Of a stretch of 64,000 bases of DNA, positions 1 to 8,553 are shown piece after piece. A program made the translations under genes and the position numbers. The stretch lies in NCBI RefSeq assembly GCF_900129705.1, contig NZ_FQWO01000007.1, positions 110,564-174,563 on the forward strand, given 5' to 3'. Within the stretch, counting starts at the first letter, position 1, and each line of letters opens with the position of its first letter. Under the pieces are notes generated by a model. It had not been told where the DNA came from. It worked only from the letters and a program-made list of their open reading frames with translations, and made no database searches. This DNA is from Flavobacterium granuli (GTDB taxonomy: Bacteria > Bacteroidota > Bacteroidia > Flavobacteriales > Flavobacteriaceae).

Positions 1-1
1 T

Positions 2-415
2 AAAAAAGATAAAAAAAATACAATAGAAGAAGCCGGAGAACAAAAATTCAATTATCCATTGATACTTATTGAAGGTGCAATTGTTGGAATTATTACAGGT
101 TTAGTTGGTGCAGGTGGAGGATTTTTAATAATTCCTGCGTTAGTTATTCTGAGTAAATTACCCATGAAAGAAGCGGTTGGAACATCGCTTGTAATTATTG
201 CAGCCAAATCATTAATAGGCTTTTTTGGAGAAGGTGGAGAAAGTATTATTGATTGGCAGTTCTTATTTACCATTTCAGGTTTTGCAATTGTTGGAATTTT
301 TATTGGAACTGCATTATCCAAAAAGATTGATGGTGCAAAACTAAAACCTGCTTTTGGTTGGTTTGTTTTGGTAATGGGTATTTATATCATCACCAAAGAG
401 TTATTCCTAAAATAA
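2..415 (+). CDS. TauE/SafE-family membrane permease, C-terminal part (partial)
   Basis: The reading frame is open from the first bases of the window, so the 5' end of the gene lies outside. The visible part of about 137 residues begins with a charged linker and continues with three or four hydrophobic segments. The glycine-rich stretch GLVGAGGGFLIIPAL followed by EAVGTSL is typical of TauE/SafE (COG0730) permeases, which export sulfite, sulfoacetate or related organosulfur anions. The family is about 250-270 residues with paired repeats; what is seen here is the second repeat. It lies 79 bp upstream of a sulfide:quinone oxidoreductase, which supports a sulfur-anion role, but substrate and direction cannot be read from the sequence. 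Confidence 0.85.
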   Translation, partial: KKDKKNTIEEAGEQKFNYPLILIEGAIVGIITGLVGAGGGFLIIPALVILSKLPMKEAVGTSLVIIAAKSLIGFFGEGGESIIDWQFLFTISGFAIVGIFIGTALSKKIDGAKLKPAFGWFVLVMGIYIITKELFLK

Positions 416-423
416 CACACGTA

Positions 424-468
424 TGTGACAAAAGTCACAATAGTCTGTTTGTAAATTCTTTACGTTTA
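424..468 (+). promoter_or_regulatory. Class II CRP/FNR-type promoter of SQR1
   Basis: A perfect dyad, TGTGAC-AAAA-GTCACA, lies at 424-439. After 21 nt comes the -7 box TACGTTTA (461-468), which fits the Bacteroidota TAnnTTTG consensus. The dyad centre is 29.5 bp from the first base of the box, the class II activator geometry. The SQR start codon is 27 bp downstream of the box. Confidence 0.8.
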
Positions 469-494
469 TATTCTCAATAAAAAAATCAAAAAAA

Positions 495-1769
495 ATGGCT
501 AATCATTATCAAATACTAATCATCGGTGGTGGAAATGCAGGACTTTCTGTCGCTTCCCAATTACTTATCAAAAGAAGTAATCTAAACATCGGAATCATTG
601 ATCCATCTGAAAAACATTATTATCAACCTGCATGGACATTGGTTGGTGCCGGTATATTTGATATTAATAAAACCGTTCGTAATGAAAAAGATGTAATTCC
701 AAAGAATACAACTTGGATCAAAGAGGCTGTAGCTGAATTTATGCCTGATGAAAACAGAGTAAAATGCCTTACAGGTGATGAATTCACTTATGATTACTTA
801 GTGGTTTGTCCCGGGATTCAATTGGATTGGAATAAAATAAAAGGACTTAAGGAAACGCTTGGAAAAAACAATGTTAGCAGCAACTACTCCTTTCAACACG
901 CACCTTACACATGGGAAATGATTGAAAATTTCAAAGGAGGTACGGCAGTTTTCACAAACCCAACAACACCTATCAAATGTGGAGGAGCACCTCACAAAAT
1001 TATGTATTTGGCTTGCGATTATTGGCGGAAGAAAGGAATTTTGGACAAATGTGATGTTCATTATATTTCTGGAGCAGGCGTAATATTTGGTGTCAAAGAA
1101 TATGCCGATACATTAAAAAAAGTTGTGGCTAAATATAATATTCACGTTCATTATGGTGCTAATGTTACGGCGATAGATGGTGAAAAGAAAACAGTTGAAT
1201 TTGAAACCAAAGAAATTGATGAAAACCTAAACCAGAAATTATCTTCTAAAAATGCCGGCTGCTACGGTATAATAGAAAATAGCGCTGATACAGAACTTAA
1301 AAAAGTAACATTGAATTTCGATTTATGCCATACAGTTCCACCACAATCAGCTCCTGATTTTATAAAAAATAGTCCATTGCGCGACACCGCAAATCCATTA
1401 GGATATGTGGAAATTGACAAAAACACAATGCAGCATACTCGTTTTTCAAATGTATTTGCTCTTGGAGATTGCACCAATGCGCCGTGTAGTAAAACGGGTG
1501 CGGCAATTAGAAAACAAGCTCCGGTTGTGGTAGAAAATCTTTTGGCAATTATGGATAATCAAAAAATGACAGCACAATACGATGGCTATAGCGCCTGCCC
1601 TATTCCTACTCAATACGGAAAATTAATGTTAGCTGAATTTGATTATACTAATACGCCAAAAATGACTTTTCCAATAAATCAGGCAAAACCAAATTGGGCC
1701 ATGTGGATCCTTAAAACAAAAGTATTACCTTGGTTATATTGGAATAAAATTTTAAAAGGAACTGCATAA
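495..1769 (+). CDS. sqr: Sulfide:quinone oxidoreductase (type II-like), paralogue 1
   Basis: 424 residues. It oxidises sulfide and passes electrons to the quinone pool from the membrane surface, giving sulfane sulfur. An FAD-binding Rossmann motif GGGNAGL lies at residues 11-17. The block EPSE/DPSEKHYYQPAWTLVGAG, the motif KCGGAPHK with Cys162, and YSACPIPT with Cys368 match the two redox cysteines of mitochondrial-type (type II) SQR as I remember them; the C-terminus ends in an amphipathic WNKILKGTA. Compared with the paralogue at 7252 it has about 23 extra residues near 240-272, within the segment before the LCHTVPPQSAP block. It is monocistronic, with its own activator-type promoter and a terminator behind. 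Confidence in the family is high; the acceptor of the sulfur is not shown. Confidence 0.93.
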   Translation: MANHYQILIIGGGNAGLSVASQLLIKRSNLNIGIIDPSEKHYYQPAWTLVGAGIFDINKTVRNEKDVIPKNTTWIKEAVAEFMPDENRVKCLTGDEFTYDYLVVCPGIQLDWNKIKGLKETLGKNNVSSNYSFQHAPYTWEMIENFKGGTAVFTNPTTPIKCGGAPHKIMYLACDYWRKKGILDKCDVHYISGAGVIFGVKEYADTLKKVVAKYNIHVHYGANVTAIDGEKKTVEFETKEIDENLNQKLSSKNAGCYGIIENSADTELKKVTLNFDLCHTVPPQSAPDFIKNSPLRDTANPLGYVEIDKNTMQHTRFSNVFALGDCTNAPCSKTGAAIRKQAPVVVENLLAIMDNQKMTAQYDGYSACPIPTQYGKLMLAEFDYTNTPKMTFPINQAKPNWAMWILKTKVLPWLYWNKILKGTA

Positions 1770-1800
1770 TAGTTATTACCCATTTATTTTTTTGTTTGTT

Positions 1801-1838
1801 ATCCCTTTTGAGTAAAATTGAAAGGGATTTTTTTTCCT
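1801..1838 (+). terminator. Rho-independent terminator after SQR1
   Basis: Stem ATCCCTTT (1801-1808) pairs with AAAGGGAT (1821-1828) and is followed by a run of eight T. It ends just before the operator of the next gene. Confidence 0.75.
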
Positions 1839-1840
1839 TA

Positions 1841-1885
1841 TGTGATAAATATCACCATTAAAACCATTTGCTGTCCTCATATTTG
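1841..1885 (+). promoter_or_regulatory. Class II CRP/FNR-type promoter of the tetR exporter operon
   Basis: Dyad TGTGAT-AAAT-ATCACC (1841-1856, one mismatch in the last base). After 21 nt follows CATATTTG (1878-1885), a -7 box with one mismatch in the first base. The ATG is at 1927. Confidence 0.72.
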
Positions 1886-1926
1886 CAGAGTGAATATTCA
1901 CTTACTTATTTTAAAATAAATATAAA

Positions 1927-2517
1927 ATGGAAATTTCAGCAAAACAACTGGAGATAATTAAAGCGGCCGGAAGAATTCTAACTGCATCGGGCGTTAGTGG
2001 TTTGACCATAAAAGAGCTTGCCAAAGAAATGCAATTTTCTGAAAGTGCTATTTACAGACATTTTGAAAGCAAAGAGGAAATCATCATTGCCTTACTAGAT
2101 TTTTTAGCTACAAATATGGATGAAAGATTAACAGCATCGCATTCTATAAATGAAAATCAAAAAGAGCAGTTTGTAAAATTATTTCAAAATCAATATTCAT
2201 TTTTTAAACAAAATCCACACTTTGTTGTAGCCGTTTTTTCTGATGGCTTAATGAAAGAAAGCCAACGTATCAACGAAATGATTTATAAAATAATGAGTGT
2301 CAAAATCAAACATCTAAAACCACTGCTGATTGAAGGGCAGCACTTAGGTGTTTTCACCACTGCCATTTCTGCTGATGATTTAACGCATATCGTAATGGGA
2401 ACTTTTCGACTCCAAATGTACAAATGGCGCATGGCAGAATTCCAATTTGATATTGAAATCGAAGGAAATAAGATGATACAATCTGTACTTACTTTAATCC
2501 ATATAAAATTAAAATGA
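1927..2517 (+). CDS. TetR/AcrR-family transcriptional regulator
   Basis: 196 residues. The N-terminal helix-turn-helix reads LTIKELAKEMQFSESAIYRHFESKEEII (about residues 25-52 in two pieces), the standard TetR pattern ending in YRHF. The C-terminal domain is variable and would bind the inducer. It is the first gene of a six-gene operon (TetR, cupin, TolC, MFP, FtsX permease, ATPase) in which neighbours overlap or nearly touch, so it most likely controls the exporter and itself. Its promoter also carries the CRP/FNR-type site, so the operon would respond to two signals. The ligand is unknown. Confidence 0.9.
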   Translation: MEISAKQLEIIKAAGRILTASGVSGLTIKELAKEMQFSESAIYRHFESKEEIIIALLDFLATNMDERLTASHSINENQKEQFVKLFQNQYSFFKQNPHFVVAVFSDGLMKESQRINEMIYKIMSVKIKHLKPLLIEGQHLGVFTTAISADDLTHIVMGTFRLQMYKWRMAEFQFDIEIEGNKMIQSVLTLIHIKLK

Positions 2518-2801
2518 AACTAAACAATCTACATATTAGTGACAAAGCTGTTTCAACATTGCAATTATTTAAAGCAATGGAAGGAAATGTTATTGCGCTT
2601 AAAATTTTAAAGAATGAGCAACTCAAAGAACATAGTACAAAAACACCAGCATTATTAGTATGTATTGATGGGAATGTAATTTTTGAGAATGAAAATCATA
2701 AAAAAGAAATACTCCTCACAGGTGACTATATAATTATTGAAGCAAATGTAAAACATTGGATAAACGCAAAAATGGACAGCAATTTACTACTCATTAAATA
2801 A
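2514..2801 (+). CDS. Small cupin-domain protein
   Basis: 95 residues, overlapping the tetR stop codon by four bases (ATGA), so translation is coupled. The pattern of short beta strands with H in LKEHSTKTPALLVCIDGNV, then LLTGDYIIIEANVKHWI, resembles a single small cupin with one clear histidine in each half (EHS and KHW). Such stand-alone cupins often bind a metal or small ligand. Within this operon it may sense or modify the compound exported by the neighbouring ABC system. No catalytic function can be read off. Confidence 0.7.
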   Translation: MKLNNLHISDKAVSTLQLFKAMEGNVIALKILKNEQLKEHSTKTPALLVCIDGNVIFENENHKKEILLTGDYIIIEANVKHWINAKMDSNLLLIK

Positions 2802-2807
2802 ATTATA

Positions 2808-4118
2808 ATGAAAAATATACTTCAAATACTACTACTCATTTTGCTTGGTTTTCAATCAAAAGCCCAAGATGTGGTTTCATTTAACTCCATTGATCAAGTT
2901 TTACATTATGCCGAAAAAAATGCGGCAATACTTAAAATTTCTAGCGAACAAGTGGCATTGTCAAAGTACCAAACTTTAATTTCAAAAATAAATGCGTTTA
3001 ATCCACGAGCAACGGCTTCGGCTTCGGCTACGGATAATTTACAATTACCTTCTAATTATTTGCCGGCACAAATCTTTGGCGGTGTTCCCGGTACGTTCAA
3101 AGAAACACAATTTGGACAACAATACGTCAGTACCATTGCTATTACTCCGCAAATTGATCTGATAAATATTCCGGCTTGGCAGAAAATAAAAGCGTCCAAA
3201 ATCAATGAAAACTATGCCGTCACAACGACTTTATTAGTCAAGAAAAATCTTTTTGAAACTATAGCAACCACCTATTACAACATCGTTTCCATTCAAAAAC
3301 AAATTGAAATACTACATGCTAATTATTCGAATACTAAAAAGATTGAAGACATTGTTTCTAACAAACAAAAAGAAGGTCTGGCCAGACAACAAGATTTGAA
3401 TCAAGCGACTGCAAATGTATTGCAGATTGAAGATAAAGAAACACAACTGGCTACTGTCCTACTCCAACAGAATAACATTTTGAAAACAGCCTGCGATATT
3501 CCAATTACAACTGTTTTAGAAATAAGTGATACGCAAGAAAATGCAACGGAAAATACTATTTTGGATGTTACCAATACTTTATTGAGTCAACAGAGCAAGT
3601 TGCTTCAAGAGGTTTCCAATCAAGAGTTGAAAAGTTTCAATTCCTCCTTTTTTCCAACACTTTCATTAGTGGGAAACTGGACCTATCAAGACAATAGTAA
3701 TGCGGGCTTTTTTAATCCAAATTCAAATACGTTTCAAGCCTCTTATGTAGGACTTCGATTGAATTATGTACTGCCGGACGCTTCTAAATATCTGCAAAAA
3801 AGAAATTTAAAAACAAGTGCTGCGATTGCTAAAGAAAATGCAAAACACAATTCCCTTCAGGAAAACAATCAAAACCAACAGTTGAAATTAGAGCATCAGA
3901 AAGCAGTTGACAGTTATGTGATTAACCAAAAAATTACTGCACTGAAAATTGACACCTACACTAAAAATTTAGAAATATACCATCAGGATTTGATTTCGCT
4001 TGATAATTTAATGATTTCTTTTAATGATAAATTAAATGCCGAACTTAATCTAAAAGTGATAGCCACCAATATTTCCTATTTGACCACTAAAATCAACCTC
4101 AACAACACCATTCAATAA
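2808..4118 (+). CDS. TolC-family outer membrane efflux protein
   Basis: 436 residues with a signal peptide (MKNILQILLLILLGFQSKAQ, cleavage near residue 20). The body is helical and Gln/Asn-rich, with the two-repeat coiled-coil layout of outer membrane efflux proteins; the central segment SFFPTLSLVGNW is the typical beta-strand entry of the second repeat. It would form the outer-membrane duct of the tripartite exporter encoded by the next three genes. It starts 6 bp after the cupin gene and its TAA overlaps the ATG of the next gene by one base. Confidence 0.9.
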   Translation: MKNILQILLLILLGFQSKAQDVVSFNSIDQVLHYAEKNAAILKISSEQVALSKYQTLISKINAFNPRATASASATDNLQLPSNYLPAQIFGGVPGTFKETQFGQQYVSTIAITPQIDLINIPAWQKIKASKINENYAVTTTLLVKKNLFETIATTYYNIVSIQKQIEILHANYSNTKKIEDIVSNKQKEGLARQQDLNQATANVLQIEDKETQLATVLLQQNNILKTACDIPITTVLEISDTQENATENTILDVTNTLLSQQSKLLQEVSNQELKSFNSSFFPTLSLVGNWTYQDNSNAGFFNPNSNTFQASYVGLRLNYVLPDASKYLQKRNLKTSAAIAKENAKHNSLQENNQNQQLKLEHQKAVDSYVINQKITALKIDTYTKNLEIYHQDLISLDNLMISFNDKLNAELNLKVIATNISYLTTKINLNNTIQ

Positions 4119-5215
4119 TGAAAACAATAGTAAAAAGCACACTAATTTTAGCATCACTTGCACTGCTTTTTTCCTGTGGTAAAAAAACGGAAGAAAGCAA
4201 AGTAGAACGCAAAAACATCACCGAAATGGTTTTTGCATCGGGAACTTTAAAAGCCGATGACGAATACAATTTGATGGCACAAACGGAAGGATACATCACC
4301 AAAATCAATTTTAATGAAGGCGATGAACTGGCTGTTGGAAAAATTTTGGCTGTAATCGACAATCCGCAAAGTACTATCAATACTAAAAGTGGTTCCAAAT
4401 TGTTGCAAATCGCAAAAGCAAATACTAGTTCCAATGCGCCACTTTTACAACAATCAAAAGCCAATCTAAACGCAGCAAAATTAAAACTCCAACAAGATGA
4501 ATTATTAGCTGTTCGATATAAAAAACTCGTTGAAAGTAACAGCATTGCTAAGGTTGAGTACGAAAATATATTGATTGCCGTGAGCAATTCGAGAGCTTCA
4601 GTCTCGGCATTGGAACAACAATATCAAAATCTTTTGGTTCAAGCCAATCAGCAAGTAATTGTTCAAAACCAACAACTGGAAAACAGTCTGGTTCTTCAGG
4701 ATTTTAATGAAGTAAAAGCATTGGTAAACGGCAAAATTTACAAACAGAAAAAGCAAGTGGGCGACTATGTCCGTAAAGGCGATATTATTGCGGTGATTGC
4801 CAATAACCAAAAAATTTATGCCAATTTGAATGTCGATGAAAGTAATATGGGAAAGATAAAATTGAACCAGCAAATCGTGGTAAAACTGAACGTAAACAGC
4901 GACAAAACCTACAAAGGCGTTATTTCAGAAATACTGTCCACTTTTGATGAGCAATCACAATCCTTCGTTATAAAAGCCATTTTCACGGAACCTATGGATT
5001 TTGCCATTTCCGGAACCCAATTAGAAGCTAATATTTTTGTGAATAAAAAGCAAAATGCCTTAGTTATTCCAAGAAGTTTTTTGGGTTATGGTAACAAAGT
5101 TTTGGATGAAGACAGAAAACCAATAGCAGTAAAAACAGGGATTGTTTCCTCTGATTATGTTGAAATACTAGCGGGTTTAAAAGAAAATCAAATCGTATTA
5201 AAAGAACTGTACTGA
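4118..5215 (+). CDS. Periplasmic adaptor (HlyD/MacA-type membrane fusion protein), lipoprotein
   Basis: 365 residues. A lipobox near residue 20 (LALLFSCGKK) makes it an inner-membrane-anchored lipoprotein. Then comes a biotinyl/lipoyl-like half (EGYITKINFNEGDELAVGKILAVID), an alpha-helical hairpin (residues about 85-190) and the second half GKIYKQKKQVGDYVRKGDIIAVI, followed by a beta barrel. This is the order seen in MacA-type adaptors. The gene overlaps tolC and the next permease gene (TGATG), so the exporter parts are translationally coupled. Confidence 0.9.
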   Translation: MKTIVKSTLILASLALLFSCGKKTEESKVERKNITEMVFASGTLKADDEYNLMAQTEGYITKINFNEGDELAVGKILAVIDNPQSTINTKSGSKLLQIAKANTSSNAPLLQQSKANLNAAKLKLQQDELLAVRYKKLVESNSIAKVEYENILIAVSNSRASVSALEQQYQNLLVQANQQVIVQNQQLENSLVLQDFNEVKALVNGKIYKQKKQVGDYVRKGDIIAVIANNQKIYANLNVDESNMGKIKLNQQIVVKLNVNSDKTYKGVISEILSTFDEQSQSFVIKAIFTEPMDFAISGTQLEANIFVNKKQNALVIPRSFLGYGNKVLDEDRKPIAVKTGIVSSDYVEILAGLKENQIVLKELY

Positions 5216-6456
5216 TGAAAAACTACAAACACAATATCAATTCTGAAATTGCTTTTATCCATTTGATTTCCAAAAAGAAACAGACGATGGTCGCTGCATT
5301 AGGAGTTACGGTTGGGATTGCCATTTTTATTTTTATGAATTCGCTGATGTATGGTTTTGAAGTATATTCTGTTGAAAGTTTATTTAAATCGACGCCACAT
5401 TTACGCATTTATAAAGAAGAACACATCAGTCAGCCCTTAATTAAAACCAGCAAAACCGATTTAGCTTTGCTCACCAATCCTAAAATCACGAAAGAAAGCA
5501 AAAAATTAATCAATCCGAATTTAATCATTGAAGCGCTGAAAAAACAACCTGAGGTAATCGGCGTAACGCCAAATGTTTCGGCAAATGTGTTTTACAATAA
5601 TGGAGAAGCACAAGTAACGGGAAGAACTTCCGGCGTGAATATCGAAGAGCAAAATACGATGTTTCAATTGGAACAATACATTGTTGAAGGTAAATATTCC
5701 GACTTAAAAGCCAATCAAAACGGAATCATTCTAGGAGTTGGAATTGCTGAAAAACTGAATGTTCGGTTGGCTGATAATATTTCGGTGACTACAGCTTATG
5801 GCGTTTCTAAAGTGATGAAAGTGGTCGCGTTATTGAAAACCGGAGTTACAAATACCGACAAAACACTATCGTATACCAACATTTCGGCAGCGCAACAACT
5901 CAACAAACAGGGCGCGAGTTTCATAACCGATATATATGTGAATATCAATGATTATGAAACAGCTAAAAAACTAATTCCAAAATTCAAACAGTTAAGTGGA
6001 TATGAAGTTGAAGATTGGGAAACAGCCAACGCTTCGGCAGCGGCAGCGAATAAAATCAGGAAAATGATGGCTATGGCTATTTCTTTTTCGATCATGCTGG
6101 TAGCAGCTTTTGGCATTTACAATATTTTGAATATGACTATCATGGAAAAACTGAATGATATTGCGATTCTCAAAGCGATTGGATTTTCAGGCAAAGATGT
6201 CATCCGAATTTTTGTAAAAGAAGCCATTGTTATTGGATTAATCGGGATTGCATTTGGTTTGGTGTTAGCGATGCTTTTAGTGAAAGTAATGGGTAATATG
6301 TGGGTTGGCGGCGATATTGGTTTTTTCCCGATTCGATTTTTTCCAAAATTCTTTGGCTTAGGAATAGGATTCGGATTAATCGTAACCACATTGGCGGGAT
6401 ATATTCCGGCTAGAAAAGCAGCTAAATTAGATCCTATAACAATTTTTAGAAAATGA
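5215..6456 (+). CDS. ABC transporter permease, FtsX/MacB/LolC type
   Basis: 413 residues. One N-terminal membrane segment (residues about 25-45) is followed by a large periplasmic MacB-like core domain (about 50-280) and three C-terminal membrane segments in the FtsX domain (about 285-405), the last preceded by ARKAAKLDPITIFR, the common end of this family. This topology is that of MacB and LolCE permeases, which drive export of periplasmic substrates by mechanotransmission rather than by moving them across the inner membrane. The ATPase is a separate downstream gene, unlike MacB where it is fused. Confidence 0.9.
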   Translation: MKNYKHNINSEIAFIHLISKKKQTMVAALGVTVGIAIFIFMNSLMYGFEVYSVESLFKSTPHLRIYKEEHISQPLIKTSKTDLALLTNPKITKESKKLINPNLIIEALKKQPEVIGVTPNVSANVFYNNGEAQVTGRTSGVNIEEQNTMFQLEQYIVEGKYSDLKANQNGIILGVGIAEKLNVRLADNISVTTAYGVSKVMKVVALLKTGVTNTDKTLSYTNISAAQQLNKQGASFITDIYVNINDYETAKKLIPKFKQLSGYEVEDWETANASAAAANKIRKMMAMAISFSIMLVAAFGIYNILNMTIMEKLNDIAILKAIGFSGKDVIRIFVKEAIVIGLIGIAFGLVLAMLLVKVMGNMWVGGDIGFFPIRFFPKFFGLGIGFGLIVTTLAGYIPARKAAKLDPITIFRK

Positions 6457-7133
6457 TACAATCAGAACTATTATTACAAGCAAAAGGAGTTAGTAAATAT
6501 TTTTACGAACCCGAAAAATTTAAGGTATTGAATGATATTTCTTTTGACATTCACAAAGGAGAATTTGTAACTATGGTAGGAAAATCAGGTTCGGGAAAAT
6601 CGACTTTATTATACCTTCTCTCAACAATGGATACAGATTATGAAGGGAATATTATTTTAGACGGTGAAAATTTAACCAAAAAAACAAAAGAACAGTTAGC
6701 TGCCATTCGCAATGAAAAAATAGGTTTTGTTTTTCAGTTCCATTATTTATTACCTGAATTTTCAAGTTTAAAAAACGTGATGATTCCCGCACTCAAATTA
6801 GGAAAATATTCTAAAGAAGAAATTGAATCAAGAGCGTATTCCATTTTAGAAAAATTAGATTTGAAAGACCAAGCATTAAAACCCGCTTCCAAACTTTCAG
6901 GTGGACAACAACAGCGCGTTGCCATTGCCAGAGCCTTAATAAACGATCCGAAAATCATTATGGGCGACGAACCAACAGGAAATTTAGACAGTAAAAATGC
7001 AGCAATTGTTTTTGATTTGTTCAAACATCTGACGACCGAATTTAATCAAACGGTACTTGCGGTAACCCACGACAATGATTTTGCAAAAGCCAGTGATAGA
7101 ATTATTGAAATGGCCGATGGTATTATTTTATAA
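6453..7133 (+). CDS. ABC transporter ATPase, LolD/MacB type
   Basis: 226 residues. Walker A GKSGSGKST (about residues 43-51), signature LSGGQQQR (148-155), Walker B IIMGDEP (168-174) and the switch histidine in AVTHDND are all intact. The length and the LSGGQQQRVAIARAL block are typical of LolD/MacB ATPases. It overlaps the permease gene by four bases and closes the operon. Substrate of the complex is not known; the TetR and cupin suggest a small toxic compound, possibly a product of sulfide stress, but that is only inferred from the flanking SQR genes. Confidence 0.93.
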   Translation: MIQSELLLQAKGVSKYFYEPEKFKVLNDISFDIHKGEFVTMVGKSGSGKSTLLYLLSTMDTDYEGNIILDGENLTKKTKEQLAAIRNEKIGFVFQFHYLLPEFSSLKNVMIPALKLGKYSKEEIESRAYSILEKLDLKDQALKPASKLSGGQQQRVAIARALINDPKIIMGDEPTGNLDSKNAAIVFDLFKHLTTEFNQTVLAVTHDNDFAKASDRIIEMADGIIL

Positions 7134-7166
7134 ACAATGACATTTATCAGTGTTTTTTATTTAAAG

Positions 7167-7178
7167 TAAAAAGTACCA
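7167..7178 (+). promoter_or_regulatory. Shared 12-mer upstream of SQR2
   Basis: TAAAAAGTACCA, identical to the 12-mer at 8476-8487 upstream of the cbb3-like oxidase. Both lie 67-74 bp upstream of the start codon. Possible binding site of a second regulator. Confidence 0.35.
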
Positions 7179-7251
7179 TTAAAACCCATTAAAGCACCAC
7201 ATACCTGTTCTTGAATTTGATTTAATTTGTATAATTAAAATTTATAACAAA

Positions 7252-8457
7252 ATGTCAAGTCATTATCAAATAGTAATCATAGGTGGAGGAAATGCTGGTC
7301 TTTCAGTAGCTTCGCAATTACTTCGAAAAAGAAGCAATTTAAATATTGCAATTATTGAACCTTCCGAGAAACATTACTATCAGCCAGCTTGGACTTTAGT
7401 TGGTGCAGGAGTTTATGATATCAATAAAACGGTAAAGAAGGAAAAGGATTTTATACCAAAAGGAACTACTTGGATAAAAGAAGCAGTAACTAAATTTGAA
7501 CCGCAACTGAATACAGTCGTTTGTACTAATGGTAAAGAAATTAGTTATGATTTTTTAATTGTATGTCCAGGCATACAATTAGATTGGGGAAAAATTAAAG
7601 GTTTGAAAGAAACGTTAGGAAAAAATAATGTAAGCAGTAATTATTCTTTTGAATTTGCACCGAAAACATGGGAGTTCATAAAAAACTTCGAAGGAGGAAC
7701 AGCAATTTTTACCAATCCGAAGGGCGCTATAAAATGTGGTGGAGCACCCCATAAAGTTATGTATTTAGCGGTCGATTATTGGCGTAAAAAAGGAATCCTC
7801 GATAAATGTGATGTTCATTACCTTTCTGGTGGAAGTATCATTTTTGGAATAAAAGAATACGCAAAAACTTTGGACGAAGTAGTAAAAAGAGGAAATATAA
7901 AAACTCATTTTAAAGTAGATGTTACTGAAATTGATGGGGATAAAAAAATTGCGTTTTACGAACAGGAAAATAGCAACGGTGAAGTAGAACGAAAATCAAT
8001 TCCATTTGATTTATGCCATGCTGTACCCCCACAATCAGCACCAGACTTTATTAAAGAAAGCCCACTCACGAATCTGACAATCCCATTAGGATATGTTGAT
8101 GTTGACAAATATACAATGCAACACAATAAGTTTTCAAATGTATTTTCATTGGGAGACAGCTCAAGCGCCCCTTGCGGAAAATCAGGTGCAGCCATACGCA
8201 AACAAGCTCCTGTAGTTGTTGCAAATGTACTTTCGATACTAGACAATAAACAACCTACAGCAAAATACGATGGTTATGCAGCTTGCCCAATTCCTACTCA
8301 ATACGGAAAATTAATGTTAGCTGAGTTTGATTACAGCAATACTCCGAAAATGTCTTTTCCTATTGATCAAGCAAAACCAAGATGGTCAATGTGGATATTA
8401 AAAACAAAAGTTTTACCCTGGCTATATTGGAATAAAATATTGAAAGGAACAGCGTAA
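7252..8457 (+). CDS. sqr: Sulfide:quinone oxidoreductase (type II-like), paralogue 2
   Basis: 401 residues, closely similar to the protein at 495 along its whole length apart from a 23-residue deletion near position 240. The FAD motif GGGNAGL (11-17), KCGGAPHK with Cys162 and YAACPIPT with about Cys345 are conserved, so both copies look active. The promoter differs: no class II dyad with the 21-nt spacing is present. Instead it shares a 12-mer, TAAAAAGTACCA, with the oxidase gene at 8554. The two SQR copies may thus be induced under different conditions. Confidence 0.93.
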   Translation: MSSHYQIVIIGGGNAGLSVASQLLRKRSNLNIAIIEPSEKHYYQPAWTLVGAGVYDINKTVKKEKDFIPKGTTWIKEAVTKFEPQLNTVVCTNGKEISYDFLIVCPGIQLDWGKIKGLKETLGKNNVSSNYSFEFAPKTWEFIKNFEGGTAIFTNPKGAIKCGGAPHKVMYLAVDYWRKKGILDKCDVHYLSGGSIIFGIKEYAKTLDEVVKRGNIKTHFKVDVTEIDGDKKIAFYEQENSNGEVERKSIPFDLCHAVPPQSAPDFIKESPLTNLTIPLGYVDVDKYTMQHNKFSNVFSLGDSSSAPCGKSGAAIRKQAPVVVANVLSILDNKQPTAKYDGYAACPIPTQYGKLMLAEFDYSNTPKMSFPIDQAKPRWSMWILKTKVLPWLYWNKILKGTA

Positions 8458-8475
8458 TAGATATCTTTTTAAAAA

Positions 8476-8487
8476 TAAAAAGTACCA
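8476..8487 (+). promoter_or_regulatory. Shared 12-mer upstream of the cbb3-like oxidase
   Basis: TAAAAAGTACCA, the same 12 bases as at 7167-7178. A possible -7 box TATCTTTA lies at 8510-8517. Confidence 0.35.
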
Positions 8488-8553
8488 CTATTAACTCTTT
8501 TTTTTTAATTATCTTTAAAAGAATTCTACAATATAATTTTAATACAAATAATT

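Noticed and set aside
7138..7149. TGAC-ATTT-ATCA before SQR2 as a class II site
   Set aside because: The half-sites are incomplete and no TAnnTTTG box lies at the 21-nt distance, so it was not counted in the regulon.
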